Positions 60,401-63,970 of a stretch of DNA of 64,000 bases are shown one piece after another. Position 1 is the stretch's first letter; each line of letters begins with the position of its first letter. Source of the DNA: Pseudoips prasinana (taxonomy: Eukaryota; Arthropoda; Insecta; Lepidoptera; Nolidae); assembly GCA_951640165.1 (NCBI GenBank), contig OX621240.1:8010713-8074712 (forward strand). The letters run 5' to 3'. Below the pieces are notes generated by a model that did not search any database, was not told the origin of the DNA, and saw only the letters and a list, made by a program, of their open reading frames with translations. Both the position numbers and the translations under genes were made by a program.

Positions 60401-62220
60401 CCTACAGCTTCAACTTTAGGTAATTATTTCATTACCTTACTGTCCATATTTATACTGTGGTATCAGCCCGAAGTCTGGGAGTTGGCGGTATCAATCTTCC
60501 GTCTCTCGGAGAACACGTAAAGAGTCGTCCCATCGGATCATGAGATGAATAGAAAGTATCCTTGTGTCGCACAGATGGCTAGTCTATAAGGACACTATTA
60601 CTATAGATAATGTATAACTAGGTTAATTATTTCCAGCGTGACAGTGTATCAACCAGCCATCGTTCCGCCGACTCTCTACTAGACGACGACGACGAAGAGG
60701 AGTGCGGCTCTCCCGCAGACGCGTGCCGCTCGCTGTCCTGCCTCACCGACTCGACGGACCATTCGGCGCCTGTCAACTTCGACATGAGTAATAGGGTATG
60801 TTTACGCAGAACATAAAGGGTTGCAAAGACTGTGGAAAATCTTTTCTATGTCACTATATTGTATTCTAACAGTGAACATTACAACACTACAAGAACCGCC
60901 CTTATTGTTTACGTAATATAGACGTTGCCAAGGTCCATTTGTATCCACTGACGTGGCATCGGCTGCATTTGCTGTTTTTTAGAGTCACGTTCCACTTTGT
61001 TGTCATTCCGTCCGTCCGTCTGTCTGTCAAGATCATTTTTCTCAGGAACGCGTGGAGGTTTATATTAAATACTCAGCTCAACTGAGCCTTGGAGCTGTGA
61101 AAATATCAAAATTCTAAGCTAACGCAATCAAATGATATAGCCGTTTATGCCGCAAATTTTCGACACTCCCAAGGAAATCAAAACTTACTGGGTCCCGTGA
61201 ACTCGGAATCTTAAAATTTGATACGAAGCAACGTCTTATAGCAAAGGTAAAGGAAAAGTTGCGAAAACCGTAAATTATATATTTTTATTACATCATAAAA
61301 TATTTTTAGAGAGCTTAGAGGTATTAAAGAAAATCATATCAAATACTCAGGTCTATAATATCTTTCAGCTCATATTGTAGTGATGGGTGAACTTATATAC
61401 CTACAAGTTTGTACGGAACCCTCGCTGCGTAAGTCCGACTCGGACTTGCCGGTTTTTTAAACATGGTAGCGAACCAATCAATTTGTGTCAATGTTCAATA
61501 ACAAAAAAGTAAGGTATTATTTGAATCATTTCTCCTATTATTGTTGCTATTCTAACTTGTAATATACTACCTACTTAGAATGAGAAATGTTTGTGAAAGA
61601 TATGAAAAAATATTATTGGAACGAAGTTCCTTATCGCGCGTTGTGAAAGGGGGCTAGACGGAAAAAAATCTTACGAAAAGTTGTCACGACACTTTTTGCA
61701 GCTGTGCGGCGTGCGCATGTTTCTTTGTCTGTCTCTCTCTCTCTCTCTCTTATAGAAAGCAAGCCAGATATTTTCATTTCTATTTCGTATTGAACAGTGT
61801 GGTGTCGCGACGATTATTTTTGTTGAGTGTATACAGGTTTTTTGTACATAAGAAATAACTTCGTTCCATCCGGGTTTCCCTTGACACCTCACAAGGTTTT
61901 ATTATTTTTTTTTACTCCTGTTACGGAGCAATGGCTCGCACGTTCAGTGCATCCGCCAGTTTCGAGTATTGAGATTCTCAAACTTTCTGCTTTCAGGTTT
62001 ATATTGTAATATTCATTATTTAGTGACGGTTATAAATTTATTATTAGATTTTGACTGTCAGCTTGACATACAGATTATATTATGTTGTTAGGCGAAGCTG
62101 CCGCGCGGCATCGAGGCCATCCGGCCGCACATCGAGCAGGTGGACAACGTGCCGCTGCTCGTGTCGCTGTTCACCGACTGCTCGCCGCGCTCCGTGCAGC
62201 TCATGATACAGATTATGCAG
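30374..62220 (+). CDS. TMEM94: TMEM94 homologue, 19 exons (3' end beyond window)
   Basis: TMEM94 is a multi-pass endomembrane protein distantly related to P-type ATPases; it is linked in mammals to ER magnesium handling. Nineteen exons with consistent phases give 978 codons: 30374-30486, 30657-30913, 32513-32620, 34437-34585, 35360-35512, 37115-37323, 40356-40575, 41028-41231, 41780-41964, 42366-42489, 43397-43531, 44778-44923, 46801-46931, 50933-51009, 52326-52525, 54831-54932, 59028-59160, 60637-60795, 62092-62220. Recognisable parts are two N-terminal membrane helices (exon 2), GDVIVLRPGQE (exon 4), a second helix pair (exon 6), a DKKG P-type-like site in TCVDKKGILSWPNP (exon 8), SDRKKIIDFYQR (exon 12), FIGMV-QYQ to EKMGLESGWNCH (exon 15) and DNVPLLVSLFTDC (exon 19). 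The C-terminal membrane domain, about a quarter of the protein, is missing at the right edge. Confidence 0.93.
30657..30913 (+). CDS. TMEM94: TMEM94 exon 2
   Basis: 257 nt, acceptor TTTACAG, donor GTGAGT. It encodes two membrane helices (VAYTITLVYIVCLILTYLLG and YLLWEAFFLFVILLVNFLVA) followed by a charged segment. The in-frame ATG inside the intron just before it is not the start. Confidence 0.9.
30985..31195 (-). repeat. Dispersed repeat, inverted partner of 47781-47975
   Basis: Ends CTGACTATTTACAAGCGCTTTTTTAAAGTCTAC...ATAAAAACC, which is the reverse complement of 47787-47822. The homology continues through the interior (TATTTAGGTACAC and AATAACTTGATACAAG in opposite sense). Confidence 0.65.
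31450..31719 (-). repeat. Reverse copy of the 21547-21907 element with TA tracts
   Basis: Shares AATCAATGCCACTTTTCATTG, ATAACTCAACAACGCCTTCA and GCACGTACAGGGCCGCTAGT with the reverse of 21547-21907. It is bordered by TA microsatellites (about 31424-31450 and 31718-31736). Confidence 0.6.
32513..32620 (+). CDS. TMEM94: TMEM94 exon 3
   Basis: 108 nt, acceptor TTTAACAG, donor GTAAGT, phase 1 at both ends. It encodes ETLDTAIQNSKWNESHYPHL and PCVILQWTYRD, matching the family block that leads to the LVEGD motif. Confidence 0.9.
32674..32875 (+). repeat. tRNA-derived SINE, family beta
   Basis: Head CTGCACATGTGGTGCAGCGG and box B GGGTTCGATTTC. The body GGACATCTATTTGTGTGACTC, TAAAGTACCCTGCAACACAG is shared with 52971 and 55562. 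It lies immediately upstream of a LINE fragment in TMEM94 intron 3. Confidence 0.75.
32883..34050 (+). mobile_element. 5'-truncated non-LTR retrotransposon (jockey/CR1-like)
   Basis: Contains the C-terminal half of a reverse transcriptase and a 3' UTR (GATTCCTACTGAGTTTTCTG, CAGTAGCTGCCACGTCATGC). The fragment starts before the RT ORF with VEINGK-like and GVPQ coding in another frame, then loses one base before GSILGP. The 3' UTR is also found alone at 55740-55930. Confidence 0.8.
32961..33857 (+). pseudogene. Reverse transcriptase C-terminal fragment (non-LTR)
   Basis: 298 residues beginning LIYINNLP, with the catalytic FADDTS box (RT motif C) near residue 24. Thumb and C-terminal features follow: WFNANNLVLNDKKTKVI, FLGITIDSKLQW, SYFHSVMSYGILLWG and EKRAVRAI. 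The N-terminal RT motifs and endonuclease are missing. A one-base deletion near 32940 puts the preceding GVPQG in another frame. The ATG is therefore internal, and this is a dead fragment in TMEM94 intron 3, not a host gene. Confidence 0.85.
34437..34585 (+). CDS. TMEM94: TMEM94 exon 4
   Basis: 149 nt, acceptor AACTTTCAG, donor GTAAGT. It encodes NLPWALLVKGDVIVLRPGQE and the region after it, the actuator-like segment (EGDxxxLRPGQE) shared with P-type ATPases. Ends in phase 0. Confidence 0.92.
34666..34828. mobile_element. MITE with AGGCTCTA...TAGAGCCT ends
   Basis: 163 bp in TMEM94 intron 4. The left end AGGCTCTACACAGACGGACT and the right end read in reverse (AGGCTCTAGACAGACGGACC) match over about 28 bp. 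The interior is made of short CAGTT-rich motifs (TGCAGTTCAA, TGCAGTT). Confidence 0.8.
35360..35512 (+). CDS. TMEM94: TMEM94 exon 5
   Basis: 153 nt, 51 codons, phase 0, acceptor TTTCCAG, donor GTAAGC. It encodes KDNFSIPRIRTPHQNKAYRM and LETPCLKNLKLALEQATIRPVT, matching the family VLETPV-x-N and ALSRPVT block. Confidence 0.9.
36505..36760 (+). pseudogene. Two decayed duplicates of the start of TMEM94 exon 6
   Basis: Segment 36625-36750 aligns with 37069-37186 (ATTGCCATTTGAT, CCTGT-ACTTAG, AAATACATGTTATTTT, GTGCAC-GTCAAAATAAT, CCTCTAGTTGTGATTGTCA). The acceptor TTTTCAG is TTTTAAG here and the frame hits TAA after seven codons. A second, more decayed piece lies at about 36505-36560 (AATAATGCAAGGCA, TGTCTCTAGTCTGGATTGTCA). 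Confidence 0.7.
36757..37024 (+). repeat. Dispersed element, inverted partner of 45181-45504
   Basis: Shares with the reverse of 45181-45504 the order GATAGCGTGATAATATGTAG, TTGACCCGACCTCTTAGTAA, AGCCCGGACATAC, GATCACGCCC-AAGTATC and TTTTGACTTTCCTACGATT. It ends about 90 bp before exon 6. Confidence 0.75.
37115..37323 (+). CDS. TMEM94: TMEM94 exon 6
   Basis: 209 nt, acceptor TTTTCAG, donor GTAAGA, ending in phase 2. It encodes two membrane helices (MEGIVLPLVISLVVIASFV and AASLPLLQIIFPIAWITLNC) around a GVTHWTEIYFLQ loop. Partial decayed duplicates lie upstream, and the minisatellite element begins 97 bp downstream. Confidence 0.92.
37420..39741. mobile_element. TIR element expanded by a 69-bp minisatellite
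   Basis: Left end GAAGTTATACTTCTTTTGGC and right end GCCAAAGAAGTATAACTTC are inverted repeats about 20 bp long. Between a short unique left part and a 150-bp AT-rich right part lie 31 tandem units. The element sits in TMEM94 intron 6. A 161-bp relative with a single unit is at 44514-44674. Right flanks of both copies share TAACGC-TGTACATAAGTACACAC, so the true element may extend past the inverted repeat to about 39766. Confidence 0.85.
37455..39593 (+). repeat. Minisatellite, 31 exact-length copies of a 69-bp unit
   Basis: Each unit starts GATGAGAGTGAATTTTTACG and ends AGCATGAASTTAGTTCTA, with a CpG-rich GCGCGCGCACACCGACACC centre. All 31 units are 69 bp and differ almost only at one C/G site (unit position 60). 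Two single changes occur in units 26 and 28. The C/G pattern repeats with a period of 11 units. Because 69 is divisible by 3 and the unit has no stop in one frame per strand, long open frames appear on both strands (755 and 718 codons). I do not consider them genes. Confidence 0.95.
39795..40030 (-). repeat. Dispersed repeat, uninterrupted copy
   Basis: Contains GATATCGTCCACTGGACATA, GGCCATTTGGAGGGGTTTGC, GGCCGCAGTTAGGTGGTAG and CACAGGATGGTATGGGGTGA. It serves as the intact reference for the split copy at 20215-20750. Confidence 0.65.
40356..40575 (+). CDS. TMEM94: TMEM94 exon 7
   Basis: 220 nt, acceptor GTCCTCCAG, donor GTAAGT, ends in phase 0. It encodes FKLLSEIRQKYVRPKSCSIS, then a FFNILLGREDMV and ANIVHVLGSLS end that fits the family ...LRVLGG...LLHSLGS block. 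It is separated from exon 6 by the minisatellite-bearing intron. Confidence 0.88.
40670..40822 (+). repeat. Dispersed repeat sharing its 3' end with 58540-58825
   Basis: Ends CCGGTGAAGCAGTGAAAGCC, TCCTAGACTTACAGTAAACATCATG. The other copy has CCGGTGAAGCAGTTGAAGCC and later CCTCCTAGGTTTACTGTAAACATC. Class unknown. Confidence 0.5.
41028..41231 (+). CDS. TMEM94: TMEM94 exon 8 (P-type-like site)
   Basis: 204 nt, 68 codons, acceptor CCTTCTAG. It encodes TCVDKKGILSWPNPTAEKVF, in which D-K-K-G stands where P-type ATPases have DKTGT. A low-complexity serine-rich, acidic linker follows. The best donor is GCAAGT after GAG (a GC-AG intron). A GT donor 4 nt later is the alternative, discussed under exon 9. 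Confidence 0.88.
41505..41560 (+). mobile_element. RTE-type LINE 3' tail fragment
   Basis: GGGGAAGCTTTTGTCCGGCTG, GATCATTCGGCTGACATGG, TGATGATGATG: the last about 55 bp of the RTE tail seen at 20377-20644. Confidence 0.55.
41780..41964 (+). CDS. TMEM94: TMEM94 exon 9
   Basis: Encodes VLDLTHDQNAPFCVEFDDQR and HLARLKPLGLAALLNTCAPT, the family ...DQ-x-PSC-x-FDD...HL-x-x-LKPLGL block. Donor GTAAGA, ends in phase 2. With the phase-0 GC donor of exon 8 it starts at 41780 (ACCATCAG acceptor). If exon 8 instead uses the GT donor after 41235 (phase 1), the start is 41751 (CAATGCAG acceptor) and 11 codons are added in frame. That version keeps a Tyr-His pair before this block that the family conserves. 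Confidence 0.85.
42366..42489 (+). CDS. TMEM94: TMEM94 exon 10
   Basis: 124 nt, acceptor GTTCCAG, donor GTGAGT. It encodes EDLVPVTNRRCLCELAKQIG, FTDVV and KVEDCLAIFRHL, matching the family LCELARLIGFT segment. Confidence 0.9.
43397..43531 (+). CDS. TMEM94: TMEM94 exon 11
   Basis: 135 nt, phase 0, acceptor TATAACAG, donor GTATGT. Its frame differs from the longer open frame that overlaps it. It encodes ADTIRRETRFVRSLQLSTRV and KVPLPHMLAVLVKD, like the family K-x-PLSHM-x-LFIKD segment. Confidence 0.88.
43570..43928 (-). repeat. Full-length tRNA-derived SINE, family gamma
   Basis: On the minus strand: box A GGCTCGTTGGTCTAGCGGTA, box B GGTTCAAATCT, then a body with CAGCCCGAAGTCTGGGACTT, GGGGAGCACGTACAGCCGTC and a GATGGAATAGAAAGTCC part. 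Partial relatives lie at 54335-54512 (same strand) and 60468-60600 (opposite strand). It lies in TMEM94 intron 11. Confidence 0.75.
44185..44378 (-). repeat. 5S-like SINE, copy (-)
   Basis: Reverse copy: GGTTACCCTAGTGTCAGAGT, ACTACAACCGGGG, AAACCACTTTGGCGGTCGCC, CATAGACTGACCGCG, CGATTGCGTACGGATCGGTG. Confidence 0.7.
44514..44674. mobile_element. Single-unit relative of the minisatellite element
   Basis: Same left end (GAAGTTATACTTCTTTTGGC, then GCGATGGAGAAAAATGATGA) and right end (AGAAGTATAACTTC). It has one unit of the 69-bp sequence carrying two extra A bases, and lacks most of the AT-rich right part. It sits in TMEM94 intron 11. Confidence 0.88.
44778..44923 (+). CDS. TMEM94: TMEM94 exon 12
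   Basis: 146 nt, acceptor TTTTACTCAG, donor GTATGA, ends in phase 2. It encodes GTADIILDSCVDYWNGKDL, SPSDRKKIIDFYQRNS and AYCSAFAYK, one of the best conserved TMEM94 blocks. Confidence 0.93.
45036..45555 (+). repeat. Dispersed element split by an inverted relative
   Basis: 45036-45180 (AGCTGTGCCCCGCGGATTCA, AAATCCGTTCCGTAG) continues at 45505-45555 (CACAAACTTTCTCATATATA). The interval 45181-45504 is a minus-strand insertion related to 36757-37024. Confidence 0.55.
45692..45805. mobile_element. Perfect 41-bp-arm palindrome (hairpin MITE)
   Basis: Arms 45692-45732 and 45765-45805 are exact reverse complements (starting TCGATCACACGTACAGTTTC and ending GAAACTGTACGTGTGATCGA), with a 32-nt loop. 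No other copy was seen. It lies in TMEM94 intron 12. Confidence 0.92.
45806..46010 (+). repeat. SINE tail, alpha-related
   Basis: AGATATTTGTGTGCATGAAC, CCTGAGTTTGGGTGTAATTA, TATCTGGTTTCCATA...ATATTATTATTATTG. The same tail is at 51530-51710. The tRNA-like head is missing, and the hairpin MITE lies immediately upstream. Confidence 0.6.
46801..46931 (+). CDS. TMEM94: TMEM94 exon 13
   Basis: 131 nt, acceptor ATATTGCAG, donor GTATTT. The frame is fixed by phase 2 before and phase 1 after. It encodes PLTRGISPSLSAMYLELPAD, SRQLYAPLSQHWADAPALHF. It completes the Lys codon of exon 12 (AYK-PLT), as in the family's AYKPM segment. Longer open frames on both strands here are in other frames. Confidence 0.85.
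46932..47250. repeat. GC-rich block of probable transposon origin
   Basis: About 320 bp directly after exon 13, much richer in G+C than the surrounding introns (for example GCTGGGGAGGGGGGGAGGCA, CGCGGACGATCAGTGTACAG). I recognise no host coding frame. It is probably a fragment of a non-LTR element 5' region, unproven. Confidence 0.4.
47434..47692 (+). repeat. 5S-like SINE, copy (+), well preserved
   Basis: Segment 47449-47525 (GCTCTCATCGGTCCGTAAGC, GATCGGCGAGGTTAAGTAAC, CGGTCAGTCCATAGATGGGTGACCGC) follows the order of the 5S rRNA internal promoter region. The family tail is GTTGTAGTCATTAGACAAC, GGGCGGCTTGAACAACTCTG, AGGGTAACCACTGCCCATAC. No complete 5S sequence is present. Confidence 0.78.
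47781..47975 (+). repeat. Dispersed repeat, inverted partner of 30985-31195
   Basis: TTTTTATTCACGTAGACTTT, AAAAAGCGCTTGTAAATAGT, then TTTAGGTACAC, matching the reverse of 30985-31195 over about 190 bp. Confidence 0.65.
47998..48282 (-). repeat. 5S-like SINE, reverse, plus partial second copy
   Basis: TTTAAGCCGCCCAGTAGGC, GACTACAACCGGGACCGACT, GCCAATCACTTACGGACCGG, CTATGAGCGCCTC. A further ACGACAACAACCGGGACCGG piece follows at 48220-48282. With 47434-47692 it forms an inverted pair. Confidence 0.7.
48884..50698 (-). mobile_element. 1.8-kb inverted-repeat element with a small gene
   Basis: Left end TATATCGCTTCCCGGCAA and right end TTGCCGGGAAGCGATATA are exact inverted repeats of 18 bp; similarity continues inward (AAAGTGTCA / TGACACC). 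The interior is strongly AT-rich and holds an antisense, apparently spliced ORF (49481-50071). It lies wholly inside TMEM94 intron 13. No transposase core was seen, so it looks like a deletion derivative. Confidence 0.7.
49481..50071 (-). CDS. Unknown two-exon small ORF in the intron-13 element
   Basis: I do not recognise the family. On the minus strand an exon starts at 50071 after a TTTTTTAG acceptor, with ATG at 50062-50064 (MNNNSRAALIIQMASVKF...). It ends at 49953 with donor GTTAGT in phase 1. A second exon starts at 49587 after a TTTGTTTTTCAG acceptor, joins in frame (DLDTSTSKKCENKQYETEDQ...) and stops at 49481. The joined product would be 72 residues, polar and acidic with no membrane segment. 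A perfect GTAAGT donor at 50423 suggests a further 5' non-coding exon. The style resembles the N-terminus of transposon-encoded nuclear proteins. It is probably the 5' remnant of a longer gene. Confidence 0.45.
50933..51009 (+). CDS. TMEM94: TMEM94 exon 14
   Basis: 77 nt, acceptor TTATTTCAG, donor GTACAC, phase 1 in and phase 0 out. It encodes SLLFNEVIDEDVNDAEGFF and DMQCNQ, an acidic linker that leads directly into the FIGMV block of exon 15. Confidence 0.82.
51094..51395 (+). mobile_element. MITE, GGAACGAAGTT family, copy 1
   Basis: About 300 bp matching the reverse of 61609-61905: GAGGTGTCGAGGGACACCCG, GGAACGAAGTTA, AATCGTCGCGACACCACACT, CGAGAGAGAGAGACAGACAG, GTGTCGTGACAACTTTTCGT, GAACTTCGTTCC. 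It starts about 85 bp after exon 14. Confidence 0.75.
51530..51710 (+). repeat. SINE tail, alpha-related
   Basis: GACAGATATTTGTGTGCATG, CCTCAGTCTGGATGTAATTA and TCCATAGTACAAGCTCTGCT, as in 45806-46010. Confidence 0.6.
51746..51981 (+). mobile_element. RTE-type LINE 3' fragment
   Basis: Encodes RIAELKWQWAGHMASR, a deletion, then DRRSCKGRGKPLDAGSAGPA in a shifted frame, and ends CTGATATGATAATGATG. It is nearly the same tail as 20377-20644 but with a roughly 30-bp deletion that breaks the frame. Confidence 0.75.
52041..52294 (+). repeat. tRNA-derived SINE, family alpha, copy 2
   Basis: Same organisation as 19881-20135 (box B GGTTCGAATCC near 52095). It ends in ATTATTATTATT only 31 bp before TMEM94 exon 15. 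Confidence 0.8.
52326..52525 (+). CDS. TMEM94: TMEM94 exon 15
   Basis: 200 nt, acceptor AATCGGCAG with almost no pyrimidine tract, donor GTGAGT, ends in phase 2. It encodes VFIGMVTMQYQAQSDMVELI, ERACIRFVHFSKENELRSRV and EKMGLESGWNCHISL, the cytosolic P-domain-like block that is the strongest family signature. Confidence 0.95.
52971..53160 (+). repeat. tRNA-derived SINE, family beta
   Basis: CCTGCACGTGTGGCGCATCA, GGGTTCGAGTCCC box B, ACAACTACTTGTGTGACCCA and AAGTACCCCGCGATACAGGG. Confidence 0.75.
54335..54512 (-). repeat. SINE gamma body fragment
   Basis: CACTTTCTATTCCATCATAC, AAAGGTCAGGTATATGACCG, GTGCTCCCCGAGGCACGGG, matching the body of 43570-43928. Confidence 0.6.
54831..54932 (+). CDS. 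TMEM94: TMEM94 exon 16
   Basis: 102 nt, acceptor GTTGACAG, donor GTTTGT (weak), phase 2 at both ends. It encodes KSVSPLSSQTLAQGKERAKL and RTIHAYDRTGLYYR. It lies in a variable linker, so homology is limited. The phase fit and conserved-looking splice ends support it. Confidence 0.65.
55562..55712 (+). repeat. tRNA-derived SINE, family beta (diverged)
   Basis: GACTGCACGTGTGGCGCTAT, GGTCCGATTCCCGCAC, GGACAACTATTTATGTGGAC and CCCGCGACACAGGGATTCA. Confidence 0.7.
55740..55930 (+). mobile_element. Non-LTR 3' UTR fragment
   Basis: CTTGGGATTGAGTCG, AAAAGGATTCCTACTGAGTT, TCAGTAGGTGCCACGTCACG: the 3' end of the element at 32883-34050, without coding sequence. Confidence 0.7.
56330..56490 (+). repeat. 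Dispersed element, CCCCGC...AAATTTTCG type
   Basis: TATGCCCCGCGGTGTCACCC, AACTTTATAAATTATGGCC, CATCAAAATCCGTTCCGTAG, ACATCCATACATCC. Same family as 22250-22428. Confidence 0.6.
56617..56758. mobile_element. Hairpin MITE, TGTACAGACGCCAGC family, copy 2
   Basis: TGTACAGACGCCAGCACATC at the left and CTAGCGTCTGTACA at the right, with arms CTAATCTGTCAAA / TTTGACAGATTTC. Confidence 0.85.
56846..56988. mobile_element. Hairpin MITE, same family, copy 3
   Basis: TGTACAGACGGCAGCATATC ... GATGTGCTGGCGTCTGTACA, only 87 bp after copy 2. Confidence 0.85.
57896..58036. mobile_element. Hairpin MITE, same family, copy 4
   Basis: TGTACAGACGCCAGCGCATC ... GGATGTGCTGGCGTCCGTAC; the interior matches copies 1-3 (AAAGTGAACCTTATGC, AAGTTGAAAATCTATAAA). 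Confidence 0.85.
58540..58825 (+). repeat. Dispersed repeat related to 40670-40822
   Basis: Contains CTTTATCCCCGGTGAAGCAG, GGGGGCCGGAGTGATCTGTC and GGGTTGCGGGAGCGTACGAT, and ends CCTCCTAGGTTTACTGTAAACATCATG. An open frame through it is not a gene. Confidence 0.5.
59028..59160 (+). CDS. TMEM94: TMEM94 exon 17
   Basis: 133 nt, acceptor TGACGTCAG (poor pyrimidine tract), donor GTATTT, phase 2 in and 0 out. It encodes NNMATSKVLSMSAPGAINLD and HSTVKFDNEIKKARHSITTH. This is the variable cytosolic linker, supported mainly by phase and coding character. Confidence 0.75.
59241..59497 (+). repeat. 5S-like SINE, copy (+), well preserved
   Basis: GCTCTCACCGCTCTGTAAGC, GATCGGCGAGGTTAAACAAC, CAGTCAGTCCATAGATGGGTGACCGC, tail as in 47434-47692. 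It begins 80 bp after exon 17. Confidence 0.78.
60150..60345 (+). repeat. Common lepidopteran interspersed repeat fragment
   Basis: AGGCCGGCAACACACCCGCG, GTCCATGGGCGACGGTGATC, CTTACCATTAGGTGACCCAC, TTGCTCGTTTGTC. I recognise this motif series as a frequent moth/butterfly repeat; class not assigned. Confidence 0.5.
60468..60600 (+). repeat. SINE gamma body fragment (opposite strand)
   Basis: CAGCCCGAAGTCTGGGAGTT, GGAGAACACGTAAAG, CCCATCGGATCATGAGATGA, AATAGAAAGTATCC. Confidence 0.55.
60637..60795 (+). CDS. TMEM94: TMEM94 exon 18
   Basis: 159 nt, 53 codons, phase 0, acceptor TATTTCCAG, donor GTATGT. It encodes RDSVSTSHRSADSLLDDDDE, EECGSPADACRSLSCLTDST and NFDMSNR, an acidic cytosolic linker ending at the conserved S-N-R-A-K-L-P-R-G-I junction completed by exon 19. 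Confidence 0.88.
61000..61456 (-). repeat. Dispersed repeat, reverse relative of 18486-18807
   Basis: Ends GTACGGAACCCTCGC, AAGTCCGACTCGGACTTGCC, GGTTTTTT, the reverse of the 18486 head. CCGTCCGTCCGTCTGTCTGT marks the other end. Confidence 0.55.
61609..61905 (-). mobile_element. MITE, GGAACGAAGTT family, copy 2 (inverted)
   Basis: GGAACGAAGTTCCTTATCGC, AAAAGTTGTCACGACACTTT, a (TC)n run, GTGGTGTCGCGACGATTATT, AACTTCGTTCCATCCGGG: the reverse of 51094-51395. Confidence 0.75.
62092..62220 (+). CDS. TMEM94: TMEM94 exon 19 (last in window)
   Basis: 129 nt, 43 codons, acceptor ATGTTGTTAG, donor GTGACA. It encodes AKLPRGIEAIRPHIEQVDN and VPLLVSLFTDCSPRSVQLMI. This is a highly conserved family block that precedes the C-terminal membrane domain, so the remaining exons lie to the right of the window. 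Confidence 0.94.
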
Positions 62221-62274
62221 GTGACACATCGCAATACCTGATAGCAACCCAGTAAATGTGTATTTTCAATATAT

Positions 62275-62752
62275 ACAGGGTGGCCTAGGAGTTGACGTTC
62301 AAAGGCAAAATGTATATACTTTTTGATGAGGAGTATCCGAATCACCCCCATGTATGTTCTACTATTTTATATTATACTATGTTTAAACTATGTTCTATTA
62401 TTTATGCGTAATTTTCCAGATATAATTTTTTTATGATTTTTTTTTCGTAAAATTTAACTAACTTTCGATTAGATTTCGATTTTTTACTCCTTCTATTGAA
62501 CATTTCTGGTTCAGTTTTTTTTGTAATAACTAATTAGCATAGTTTAACCTAACACCCTAAAAAGTATGGTTTATCTAATCATTGCAGAACTGACTTAGAA
62601 TTTATTCGAAAGTTCTAAATTAGGGTTTTAGCTCAGGACTGATAAACTTTCGTAGTATCAAAAAAAAAATTACATGGGGGTGCTTCGGATACTCCTCATC
62701 ATAAAGTATCTAAATTTTGAGTTTGAACGTCAACTCCTCGGCCACCCTGTAT
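62275..62752. mobile_element. 478-bp element with about 80-bp terminal inverted repeats
   Basis: Left ATACAGGGTGGCCTAGGAGT, GATGAGGAGTATCCGAATCA and right GGATACTCCTCATCATAAAG, CGTCAACTCCTCGGCCACCC pair over about 80 bp. The interior is AT-rich and non-coding. It begins 54 bp after TMEM94 exon 19. Confidence 0.85.
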
Positions 62753-62861
62753 ATTGTGTCATTGCTTTAAATTTTAAGTTCAATTGCACTTCTTGTAATT
62801 GTATTTCTTACTCTTTCTTTCTCACACTGTACTGGAGGTGGTATTCTTATACACCATTAAC

Positions 62862-63746
62862 GCCCGGTTCCTATATTCCAAAAACGAATCGTTTCTACTA
62901 CGAATAGTTAGAATTTCTACCAGCCGTAACGCAAAAACGTTCCTAAAAAATACTAGTCGTTATCCAAATAACCAACGTCTGGTTACTAACGGATTGGAGG
63001 ACGTTAGTAAGCTTATTGTATGGAGATGCGTTCGAAAGTGTTCCTATAAATATATTCTACTGTCACGGAACTGTCAAAATAACGAGGCGTTACTGCTTTG
63101 ATTACTAGTCGAATTCGGTCGGTTTACCAGTCGTTTGTATTTTATTTTGGTAGTTAACATAGTGTTTGAGGAGATTTCCGTGATGTCTAGCTCTGAAACT
63201 GATAGAGAATTCATGGCTTTGTTTTCCGTTAGAAAGGGTTGATTATTTTTCTATCTTCTAAGATTTCATAACCACAAACCTTAGATTAAATACTCAATTT
63301 AAAAACTTATTTAGAAACCATGAAATACTCCTGGACAGACGTCAGACGACAGACGCATGCGCCATGCGCTTTCATGTTACGCGTTTTGTTCACACCATGC
63401 ACTCGTAACATCAAATTTTCAATACTAATGATTTATAAATATTTTAAACCTAAAACGCAAATTAAATTATTACTGTAACTATAAGTACAGTAATTTGTAC
63501 TATTACTCACATAATATTACAGAATAATAAATGATTTTAGTTGCATAATTGACGTAGACGTTTTGTTATAACTAATCGTGAAGAGGAGCGAGAGGTTCAT
63601 CGCCGAACGAGTCGTAGGTGGTTTAAACTACGGATGTTCGTCGCAGGTAGGGCATTGTGGAACACTAGTTTTGCATCGGTATCGGTAGCTGAATTACGGA
63701 TGGTAACGTTGGTCCAATGACGGATAGTAAAATAAAGGAACCGGGC
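62862..63746. mobile_element. 885-bp element with GCCCGGTTCCT ends
   Basis: GCCCGGTTCCT at the left and AGGAACCGGGC at the right are inverted. ATTA lies at or next to both outer sides (two bases inside on the left), suggesting a short target duplication. The interior has no convincing ORF. Confidence 0.55.
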
Positions 63747-63876
63747 ATTAGTAAATCATACATTTGACATACGCCTATCATACAATAAAAAATCAAAAGT
63801 GAAGACGCATGCGTGCATGCGTCGTTTTACTTTGCTTGTCTGAAATATCATAAATATAATAATGCTTCATGTTTAA

Positions 63877-63970
63877 TGTACACACGGCTACATATCAAGC
63901 TATACATTTCCAATAAAAGCTGACCTGTCGTATACTGGAAATGTATAGCTTGATAAGTAGCCGTGTCGAC
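63877..63970. mobile_element. Short hairpin element, diverged relative of the TGTACAGACG family
   Basis: GTACACACGGCTACATATCA, AGCTATACATTTCC on the left and GGAAATGTATAGCTTGATAA, GTAGCCGTGTCGAC on the right form arms of about 35 bp. Confidence 0.7.
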
